Assembly: GCA_051305935.1 (NCBI GenBank)
Contig: JBPPMG010000256.1
Location: 1-29,451, forward strand
Source of the DNA: JACPDH01 sp051305935
GTDB lineage: Bacteria; Acidobacteriota; Thermoanaerobaculia; Gp7-AA8
Reading direction: 5' to 3'
Length of the DNA stretch: 29,451 bases
Part shown: in pieces, positions 1 to 6,400 of the stretch
How the letters are laid out: each line of letters starts with the position of its first letter
Numbering within the stretch: the first letter of the stretch is position 1
The notes under the pieces: generated by a model
Databases searched by the model: none
What the model was told of the DNA's origin: nothing
What the model saw: only the letters and a program-made list of their open reading frames with translations
Translations under genes and position numbers: made by a program

Positions 1-1
1 G

Positions 2-73
2 TGGGAAGTCGTTCCCGAGCTCGCCGACATGATCGTGCGCGATCGGATCAAGGAGCTCGAGAGCGCGGAGTAG
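2..73 (+). CDS. 3' end of a gene running into the window (C-terminal 23 residues)
   Basis: An open frame enters from the left edge and ends at TAG (71-73). The visible C-terminus reads WEVVPELADMIVRDRIKELE plus three residues, an amphipathic helix. From memory, similar WEVVPELAE-type tails occur at the ends of some bacterial response-regulator-like proteins, but 23 residues cannot settle a family, so no function is assigned. A strong terminator follows 23 bp after the stop. Seen: the open frame and the terminator. Inferred: that this is a real gene end. Confidence 0.55.
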   Translation, partial: WEVVPELADMIVRDRIKELESAE

Positions 74-96
74 TTGCCCTCGAAACGAGATCACAT

Positions 97-125
97 CGCG
101 GCGCCGCAAGGCGCCGCGTTCTTTT
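97..125 (+). terminator. Rho-independent terminator of the left-edge gene
   Basis: A perfect 9-bp GC-only stem (97-105 with 110-118) closes a GCAA tetraloop and is followed by TTCTTTT. It lies 23 bp past the TAG of the left-edge gene, as expected for an intrinsic terminator. The same GCC-GCAA-GGC core recurs in the hairpin just upstream of the tRNA at 1886-1903. Confidence 0.75.
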
Positions 126-253
126 GTGGAGTGCGAAAGCGAAGCTTTCGCCTTTCCATGCCGAAGCAGAGCTTCGGCGCAGGCACCGGCGAAAATGCGA
201 GCGGAAGCTGTGGCTTCCGCCGAGGAAGAGCGAAAGCTTCGCTTTCGCTCTTC
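126..253. repeat. Intergenic hairpin-array element, copy 1
   Basis: Four consecutive small hairpins are seen: 133-151 (GCGAAAGC-GAA-GCTTTCGC), 160-178 (GCCGAAGC-AGA-GCTTCGGC), 201-220 (GCGGAAGC-TGTG-GCTTCCGC) and 225-253 (13-bp perfect stem, TTC loop). The left end begins TGTGGAGTGCG, the terminus shared with other copies. All stems end in AAGC at the loop while their outer bases vary in paired fashion. It fills the gap between two convergent genes. No TA-rich insertion signature or coding capacity is evident. Confidence 0.85.
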
Positions 254-269
254 GCATGAGTTCTAGAGG

Positions 270-809
270 CTACCTCGCGTGCCAGAGAACGTCGCCGACG
301 CCGCGGACGTGATTGGCGTAGCGCGCCGCGACGAAGAGAAAGTCGGAAAGCCTGTTGAGATAGCGCGTCGCGCGCGAGGTGTCCTCGCCCGGCTCGCCGA
401 GTGCGACGACCTCCCGCTCGACGCGCCGGCAGACGGTTCGAGCAACGTGCATGGCTGCCGATTCGGGCGAACCGCCAGGAAGGACGAAGTTCTTAAGCGG
501 CACGAGCTCCGACTCCATTTTGTCGATTGCGCGCTCGAGCGCTTCGATCCTCGCGTCCCGCACGCCGCAGAACTGCTCGTTCGGCACCGCCGAAGCGAGG
601 AGCGCGCCGATCTCGAACAGGTCGCTCTGGATCGAGGCGAGCTCGCCGTCGATCGGCCCACCGGGCCACGCGGCGCGAACGACCCCGATCTGCGAGTTGA
701 GCTCGTCGATCGTTCCGTATGCCTCGATTCGATTGTGGTCTTTCCGCACGCGCTCGCCGCCAAGCAGCGAGGTCTCGCCGGCGTCTCCCGTCTTCGTGTA
801 GATCTTCAT
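270..809 (-). CDS. pduO: PduO-type cob(I)alamin adenosyltransferase
   Basis: This 179-residue protein transfers the adenosyl group of ATP to cob(I)alamin, making adenosylcobalamin in the cytoplasm. The N-terminal ATP-binding motif TKTGDAGETSLLGG is present, then RIEAYGTIDELNSQIG, then FVLPGG followed by HVARTVCRRVER, and RLSDFLFVAAR near the C-terminus. These are hallmarks of the PduO/MMAB fold, and the length is typical. The ATG at 807-809 is preceded by a strong AGGAAGGAG site; a longer frame starting further upstream would lack the family match. The start overlaps the stop of the upstream nuclease gene in an ATGA arrangement, implying translational coupling. No B12-dependent enzyme and no cobalamin riboswitch were seen nearby. 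Confidence 0.93.
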   Translation of the reverse strand: MKIYTKTGDAGETSLLGGERVRKDHNRIEAYGTIDELNSQIGVVRAAWPGGPIDGELASIQSDLFEIGALLASAVPNEQFCGVRDARIEALERAIDKMESELVPLKNFVLPGGSPESAAMHVARTVCRRVEREVVALGEPGEDTSRATRYLNRLSDFLFVAARYANHVRGVGDVLWHAR

Positions 810-1696
810 CGCTGCTCCTTCCTCGGCCTGCCCTGCGTGCCATTGAGGTACGCCGTCCACCAGAGGTCGCGAAGCCACGACGACCCGGTGGCGAGACGCT
901 CGGCCGCGAATCGCTTTCCAGCTTCGCTCCCCGCGCCGTCGAACGCGCCGTCGCGATCGAGCCGATAGAGCGCCGGCACGAGCGAATGCGACTCGCGGAC
1001 GAGCTCGATCGCGGCCGCGAAATAGTCGTCACGGCGCGTGACCGGCCTCATCAGCGGAACGACGTCGTCGATCGAAAGCTTGCGCGACACGAAGTCCGAC
1101 TCGAAGCGAGCGTGCGCGCCACAGTCGGTTCGGAAGCGCTCCGGGTTCTCCGCGCCCACCCATCCGTTGTAATGAACGGTCGCGTGATGCGGGTTCGCCG
1201 AATCCGCGACGTAGTGACCGAGGAGGCCCGCGAGGTAGACGATGTTGCGCTCGATCTGCGGACGGTCGAGCGGTTCGGACGAGCGCTTCCAGAGCTGCCA
1301 CTGCCGCTCGAGCAGGTCGCACGTCTCGGCGACGCGCCACGGCACGAAACCGGTCGTCCGGTTGTCGATGGCTCTCGCGCGCAGCGTGCCACTCGTCTCG
1401 AGCAGCGCGAGAAACTCGTACCGCTTCGGGGTGATCGGAAGCGACGCGACGTACTCCCAATCCAGAAAGTGGTCGTTCGACGACACGTTGTCGGCCGCCT
1501 CCCCCGCGCCATGCCACCGGTCGGGCTCGTATCCCATGTAGACGAGACCCGGATAGGCATCGTGGAAGAAGCGCGGCAACTCGTAAGGCACCGCGTGAGT
1601 CGCTCCCTCGTTGGCGAGGTCATGCCCTTTCCGGCCCCAGGCGAGGGCGGGCAATGTGAGGAGCGCGAGGAGGAGAATCGAGATCAGGTGACGCAT
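806..1696 (-). CDS. Secreted S1/P1-nuclease / zinc phospholipase C-like protein
   Basis: A 296-residue protein with a clear signal peptide (MRHLISILLLALLTLPALA); cleavage after ALA would leave Trp at the mature N-terminus, followed by GRKGH. In the S1/P1 nuclease and zinc phospholipase C superfamily the mature N-terminal Trp and nearby His bind zinc. Further metal-site motifs are visible: DHFLDWEY and HYVADSANPHH. I infer a periplasmic or secreted zinc hydrolase of nucleic acids or phosphodiesters; the substrate cannot be read. The ATG at 1694-1696 was chosen because it opens the signal peptide; the longer frame upstream runs into 7-bp repeats. No good ribosome site is visible. Its TGA overlaps the ATG of the adenosyltransferase gene. 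Confidence 0.8.
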   Translation of the reverse strand: MRHLISILLLALLTLPALAWGRKGHDLANEGATHAVPYELPRFFHDAYPGLVYMGYEPDRWHGAGEAADNVSSNDHFLDWEYVASLPITPKRYEFLALLETSGTLRARAIDNRTTGFVPWRVAETCDLLERQWQLWKRSSEPLDRPQIERNIVYLAGLLGHYVADSANPHHATVHYNGWVGAENPERFRTDCGAHARFESDFVSRKLSIDDVVPLMRPVTRRDDYFAAAIELVRESHSLVPALYRLDRDGAFDGAGSEAGKRFAAERLATGSSWLRDLWWTAYLNGTQGRPRKEQR

Positions 1697-1714
1697 GGGA
1701 ACACGATAGCTGCG

Positions 1715-1778
1715 GAATTGAGAATTGAGAATTGAGAAAACAGGCGATGCGGCGAGCGGCGAGAGGCGATGAGTAGGC
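1715..1778. repeat. Heptad repeat array (GAATTGA units, then GGCGANN-like units)
   Basis: Three perfect GAATTGA units (1715-1735) run straight into a degenerate array of GGCGAG/GGCGAT-type units up to about 1778, still spaced by about seven bases. It lies 18 bp upstream of the nuclease start codon, in the divergent gap with the tRNA. Two unrelated unit sequences abutting one another in a common 7-bp rhythm is unusual. Confidence 0.7.
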
Positions 1779-1848
1779 GTGCAATGTCTTGAAACTGCCC
1801 GGCTCGGGCACCGAAAAGGGCCGGGAATGCACTCTCCGGACAGCCGGT

Positions 1849-1877
1849 TTGACCGAGGGCGCGAATTCACCTAGAAT
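1849..1877 (+). promoter_or_regulatory. Sigma-70-type promoter of tRNA-Pro
   Basis: TTGACC (1849-1854) and TAGAAT (1872-1877) are separated by exactly 17 bp, close to the sigma-70 consensus. Transcription should begin near 1884, about 28 bp before the mature tRNA. The sequence just after the -10 box is GC-rich, the kind of discriminator associated with growth-rate or stringent control of stable RNA promoters. That last point is inference. Confidence 0.75.
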
Positions 1878-1885
1878 CCGCGCTC

Positions 1886-1903
1886 TCGCGCCGCAAGGCG
1901 CGA
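1886..1903 (+). other. Leader hairpin upstream of tRNA-Pro
   Basis: A perfect 7-bp stem TCGCGCC/GGCGCGA closes a GCAA tetraloop and ends 8 bp before the tRNA. It would lie in the 5' leader of the precursor. No T-run follows, so it is not a terminator. It could mark an RNA-processing site, or be a stray copy of the GCC-GCAA-GGC motif also present at 97-118. Confidence 0.5.
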
Positions 1904-1911
1904 CCTCACGT

Positions 1912-1988
1912 CGGGGCTTAGCTCAGCCTGGTAGAGCGCACGGTTCGGGTCCGTGAGGTCGGAGGTTCGAATCCTCTAGCCCCGACCA
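1912..1988 (+). tRNA. tRNA-Pro (anticodon CGG)
   Basis: A full cloverleaf of 77 nt can be drawn. The acceptor stem CGGGGCT pairs with AGCCCCG, the discriminator is A, and CCA is encoded. The D arm is GCTC/GAGC. The anticodon stem CACGG/CCGTG has loop TTCGGGT (anticodon CGG), and the T arm carries TTCGAAT. C1-G72 with A73 are bacterial proline identity elements, agreeing with the anticodon. It decodes CCG. It is a single-gene unit with its own promoter and terminator. Confidence 0.96.
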
Positions 1989-2006
1989 ATTTTTCGCAAT
2001 TCGCAA

Positions 2007-2038
2007 CCCCACCCCAATCGGGTGGGGTTTTTGTTTTT
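2007..2038 (+). terminator. Rho-independent terminator of the tRNA-Pro unit
   Basis: Stem CCCCACCC (2007-2014) pairs with GGGTGGGG (2020-2027) around a CAATC loop and is followed by TTTTTGTTTTT. It starts 18 bp after the tRNA CCA. Confidence 0.92.
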
Positions 2039-2040
2039 GC

Positions 2041-2262
2041 AACGAAGGCGAGAGGCGGAAGGGCGAGAGGCGATAAGCAGGCGGAGAGTCCCCGCGGAAT
2101 TCGAATGCGGAGCTTTCACCCAACCTTGCCGAAGCGCAGCTTCGGCGTTTCGTGACGCGGCACGAGGGAGCGGAAGCTGCGGCTTCCGCCGAGGAAGGGC
2201 GCAAGCTGCGCTTGCGCACTCCACATGGCCCGCTCATCGCTTCTCGCCTGTCATCTTCTCCC
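2041..2262. repeat. Intergenic hairpin-array element with heptad arms, copy 2
   Basis: The left arm (2045-2082) has GGCGAGA/GGCGATA-type 7-bp units; the right arm (about 2230-2252) is its imperfect reverse complement. Between them lie three hairpins: 2128-2146 (GCCGAAGC-GCA-GCTTCGGC), 2170-2189 (GCGGAAGC-TGCG-GCTTCCGC) and 2199-2217 (GCGCAAGC-TGC-GCTTGCGC). The hairpin block ends with CGCACTCCACAT, the family terminus. The right arm overlaps the last codons and stop of the glycosyltransferase gene. The gap separates convergent genes (tRNA and glycosyltransferase). Confidence 0.85.
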
Positions 2263-3202
2263 GCTCTTCACCCAGCTCGTACTCCGAAAACTCGGCCTCG
2301 GCATTTCCTACCCCGGCAATCAGACCGACGGTGTGCCCGAAGGCGGCGGCAATCTGCGCGACGAGAATCCGCGGCGTCCCGGCGAAGGCGTGTCGCCAGA
2401 GATCGGGGCGCTCATGCCTCACGACGCCGAAGAACTTCACGAGGTAGTGAAAGGGCATCAGTGGAGAGCCGAGGATGTAGACGAGTCGCTTCCAGCCCGG
2501 CCAGCGATTCGCTTCGGCGCGCGCCACGGCGAGATAGCGGCTGTATAGAAAGTAGACGCGCGCGTTGCTCCTCAGCGAGGTCTCGTAGGGATGGACGAAC
2601 CGAACCCGAGGCTCCAGGTAAAGGCGCGCCCCATCGCGCGTCAACCTCTGGCAGAGCACCGACTCGACGCGCAGCAACGACGCCAACTCGTCACCGAGAC
2701 GGAGCAGCAGCTCGCGCCGGTAGGAGGAGTTGTGCGAGGGGAGGAAGCTCACCTCGCGCGCGCGCGCCGGCTCGAGCCAACGGATGTCGTTCATCAGCGA
2801 GACGACGCGGGCGACGGGGTCGCCGCCGCGGAGGTCCGCGACCTGCCCCCCGACTCCGTCCCATCCGTCGGCGTGTGCCGCGACGATCGCGGCGGCCCAT
2901 CCCTCCATCGCGAGTGCATGCTCTTCCAGAAACGCGATGAACGGCGCCCGCGCGTCGCGCACCGCGATCGCGCGCGCCTCGGCGAACAGCGTTCCGGCCG
3001 GTGGAACGATCAACCGCACTCGGGGGTCGTCCGAGCCGGGGAGCGGCGGAGCACCTCGCCCCAGATCGACGAGCAGGATCTCGAGCCGCGCTCCCAGTTG
3101 ATCGAGGATGGAGCGAAGGCAGGCCGTAGCGCGCTCGCGCCGCGTGCCGACGACGAGCACCACGGTCAGTTCAGGGGCGGTTTCCGTCACGGCACGGAGC
3201 AT
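2234..3202 (-). CDS. Family 2 glycosyltransferase
   Basis: A 322-residue protein with the GT-A/GT2 opening: a beta strand (ELTVVLVVGTRRERA), then CLRSILDQ and ILLVDLG, a nucleotide-sugar-binding Rossmann-like start. A later FIAFLEEHALAMEGWAAAI resembles the GT2 acidic motif region, with EEH in place of a plain DxD, then VGGQV. The C-terminal third has a hydrophobic segment (ILVAQIAAAFGHTVGLIAG) that may lie on the membrane. The acceptor and sugar cannot be predicted; a role in surface polysaccharide is the usual guess. The ATG at 3200-3202 is the only start that precedes the fold. The last residues (GEKR) and the TGA are encoded by the heptad arm of the adjacent repeat. It is divergent from the macroglobulin gene. 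Confidence 0.82.
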   Translation of the reverse strand: MLRAVTETAPELTVVLVVGTRRERATACLRSILDQLGARLEILLVDLGRGAPPLPGSDDPRVRLIVPPAGTLFAEARAIAVRDARAPFIAFLEEHALAMEGWAAAIVAAHADGWDGVGGQVADLRGGDPVARVVSLMNDIRWLEPARAREVSFLPSHNSSYRRELLLRLGDELASLLRVESVLCQRLTRDGARLYLEPRVRFVHPYETSLRSNARVYFLYSRYLAVARAEANRWPGWKRLVYILGSPLMPFHYLVKFFGVVRHERPDLWRHAFAGTPRILVAQIAAAFGHTVGLIAGVGNAEAEFSEYELGEEREKMTGEKR

Positions 3203-3248
3203 AGCGGCGCGATCCCACAGGCGGCAAGCCGAGAATGCGCGCGACGCC

Positions 3249-3274
3249 TATCTCGGCGCTCACGCGCCGAGATA
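3249..3274. other. Perfect 11-bp hairpin in the divergent GT2/macroglobulin promoter region
   Basis: TATCTCGGCGC (3249-3259) and its exact complement (3264-3274) enclose TCAC. No T-run follows on either strand, so it is not a standard terminator. It lies 46 bp from the glycosyltransferase start and 160 bp from the macroglobulin start. It could be an operator for a dimeric regulator or an RNA structure in the glycosyltransferase leader. Confidence 0.55.
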
Positions 3275-3319
3275 ACCATCTGCGGGCCGCTTCGCGGCGG
3301 GGAGGGTGCGACGTATGTC

Positions 3320-3376
3320 TGCTCATCGCCTGATCGCCTCGTCGCCTCCCGCCTCGCCAGCTCTCGCCTGCCGGGG
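3320..3376. repeat. One-sided heptad array (TCGCCTN units)
   Basis: A run of TCGCCT-type units (CTCATCGCCTGATCGCCTCG and onward) spaced by about seven bases, in the orientation of the right arms seen elsewhere. No matching left arm is found in this gap. It ends just before the candidate promoter of the macroglobulin gene. Confidence 0.55.
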
Positions 3377-3379
3377 CGG

Positions 3380-3408
3380 TTGCGTCGGACGCTCCTGCGG
3401 CGTCTAAT
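3380..3408 (+). promoter_or_regulatory. Candidate promoter of the macroglobulin gene
   Basis: TTGCGT (3380-3385) and TCTAAT (3403-3408) are separated by 17 bp. A start near 3415 would leave a 20-nt leader containing GGAG (3426-3429) before ATG 3435. The -10 box matches five of six consensus bases; the -35 box is poor. Confidence 0.45.
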
Positions 3409-3434
3409 CACTCGACAGACCGATTGGAGCCATC

Positions 3435-6400
3435 ATGCGCAGATTCACCATCGCGATTTCACTCGCCGCTTTTTCATTCGTCGCCCTCTGGGCCGTTCCC
3501 GGTCAGAGCGATCGCACGGGGTACGCAATGCAGAAGAAAAGCGCCGAAGCGCTGTACGCGGAGGGCTCGTGGGCCCTCGCGCACGACGAGTACACGAAGA
3601 TCGACCAGACGTCGCTCGCCGACGAGGAGCGCCGCTGGGTCCGTTTCCGTCTCGCCGACACCGGCTGGCGGAAGTTCTCGACCGACGACGTCGCCGATAC
3701 GACGCCGATCGACGACGCGCGTCGTGAGTTGGACAAGCTGCTCGGCGAGCTCGACCTCGAGGACCAGGTGCAGGCAAGGCTCGGCGCGGAGATCCGCGAG
3801 TCGATTGGCGACTCCTGGTGGTCGCTGACGAACTCACGCAACTGGGGCGCGGCGTGGCCTCACTACCAGAGCGCGCTCGACTGGTGGGGCGGCGACCCCG
3901 ACCTCGAGCTGGCCCGCTCGCGCTACCTCGCCATCGTCTGGAAGGCCGCGCTCCCCGCGTGGCGCGATCCCTGGGAGCGCTACCGCTACTGGGGCAACAC
4001 GCTGCCACAGAACGTTCTCGAGAACGCGGTGAAGATCGCGAAAACGCCTTCCGACGTCGCGCGCGCGAACTACCTGCTCGCGCTCGCCATGCAGCACAAC
4101 GGAAGCCCCGAGATGCAGGAACGCGTCAAGGATGCATTCGCCGCGGCCGTCGCGCCCGGCAAGCAGGCCGAATGGCACGATGACGCTCTCTTCAGCCAGG
4201 GACAATGGCTCGAGCGGAGCGGTCGCATCGACTACCTCGACAACGGGCAGTTCCGCGTCTCACCCGACTTTCCGGCGGCGCTCGCGTCGTACCGGCGCAT
4301 CACGAGCGAATACAGGAAGGGCGAGACGCCCTACCTCGACGACGCGGAGAATCGCATCCGCGACATCACGCAGCCGTCGCTCACGCTCGCCGTATCGAAC
4401 GTCTTCCTCCCAGGCTCGAAGGCGCAGTACGTCATCGGCTGGCGGAACATCAAGTCGGCCGAGATCACGCTGCGCAAGGTCGACCTCACTTCGAACATCA
4501 CCTTCCGCGAAGGCGATCGCGACCTGTCGCAGTGGCTGCAGGCGATCGAAGGCGGGTCGGCCCTCGCGAGCTGGACACGCCAGCTCGACAGCAAGGGTGA
4601 CTACGTCCCCGGCAGCGAGCAGGTCGAGATCGACCGAGAGCTCGCACCTGGCGCGTATCTGCTCGAAGCGAAGTCGGGCTCCGGCTCTGCGCGCGAGCTC
4701 GTGCTCGTGACTGACGTCGCGATCGTCACGCGCAGCTCGGGTCGCCGTTCGGTCGCGTTCGTCGCTGACGCGCGTACCGGCGCGCCGATCGCGAACGCGA
4801 AAGTCAAACTCTGGGAGCAGTACTGGGAGAACGGAAAGCACCGTTTCTCGAACTGGACAAAGACGACGGGCGCCGACGGCATCGCCGAGTTCGAGCTCGA
4901 CGCGCGCCGCGGCTCGCATCAGCTCTTCGCGACGGCGATCGCCGGCGACAAGCAGGCGATGCTCCAGGGCTACGCCTACGGCAACGCCAACCCCGAGGGC
5001 TCGTGGCGCATCTACGCCGTGACCGACCGCCCCGCCTATCGCCCCGAAGAGACCGTGCAGTGGAAGGTGACTGCGCGCATCGAGAAGGACCTGAAGTACT
5101 CCACTCCTGCGGACCAGACGATCGAGTACGAGATCTTCGACCCGCGCGGCTCCAAGGTCGCCGAAGGAAAGATGAAGCTGAACGCCTTCGGCAGCGCCTG
5201 GAGCGAGCTCGCGCTGAACGCGACGATGCCGCTCGGCGAATATCGCGCCAATTTCTACACCGAACGCCGCGAGCGCAACATCGGCTCGGCGACACTTTTC
5301 CGTCTCGAGGAGTACAAGCTCCCCGAGTTCCTCGTCACGGTGAAGACACCCGAAGAGGATGGGAAGAAGAAGAGCTTCCGGCTCGGCGACAAGGTCGAGA
5401 TCGTCGTCGAAGCCGCCTACTTCTTCGGTGGCCCGGTCGCGAACGCGTCCGCGGAGATCGTCGTTCGACAGAAAGGCTTCTGGCACTCGTGGATGCCCCG
5501 CCGCGACTATCCCTGGTACTTCGAGAGCAGCTCTCCGCGCCACTACGGCTACGGTGACGAGGGGCAGATCGTCAAACGCGAGATCGTGACGACCGACGCC
5601 GACGGCATCGCACGGATCGTCATCGACAGCCCGCGCCAGGGCAACGACCTCGAGTACGCCGTCGAAGCGCGCGTGACCGACGCGTCGCGCCGCGAAGTCT
5701 CCGGATCGGGCAGCGTGCGCGTGACACAGAAACCGTTCTACGCCTACGCGCGTCCGAAGCACTACCTCTACCGTCCGGGCGATAAAGTCGCCGTCGACCT
5801 CGAGACGCTCACCGCGAACAACGATCCCCTGTCGGCCAACGGCACGGTCGTCGTCACGCGCGACACATGGAAAGAGGTGTGGCTCGACCCAAAGGGGACG
5901 CGCCTCGAAGGCCGCGAGCTCGAGGCCGCGCGCGCGAAGAGCGGCATCTTCCCGCCGCCGCAGGAGCCGGGCATGCACCCGTGGATGCTCATCGAGCGCG
6001 GCTACGAGCACGAGGACGTCACGAAGGAAACGCTCAAGACCGGCCTCGACGGCAAAGCGACCTTCAATTTCGCGGCAGCGCGCGAGGGTTACTACCGCGT
6101 CGTCTGGACGAGCACCCCGACCGTGAAGCCGGTCCGGCCGAGCGACGTCGTCACGGCGGAAACGACCGTGTGGGTCTCGACGACGTCGTCCGCGCGGATC
6201 GGCTACTTCCACGATGGCATCCAGCTCATCCTCGACACCGAGGCGATCCGCGCGGGTAAGACCGCGCCGATCATGGTCGTCACGCCGAGCGCCGGGCGCT
6301 TCGTCCTCTTCAGCGTCGAGGGCGAGGACATCTACAGCCACCGTCTCGTCGAGATGACCGGTAACGTGAAGCTCATCGAGCTTCCGATCGGCGCCGAGCA

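Noticed and set aside
1697..1911. Cobalamin riboswitch upstream of the nuclease/adenosyltransferase pair
   Set aside because: No B12-box-like sequence or suitable fold was recognised; the gap holds heptads and the tRNA promoter.
1912..1988. tRNA-Pro as an integration site for a genomic island
   Set aside because: No integrase and no repeated tRNA 3' end were found within the window.
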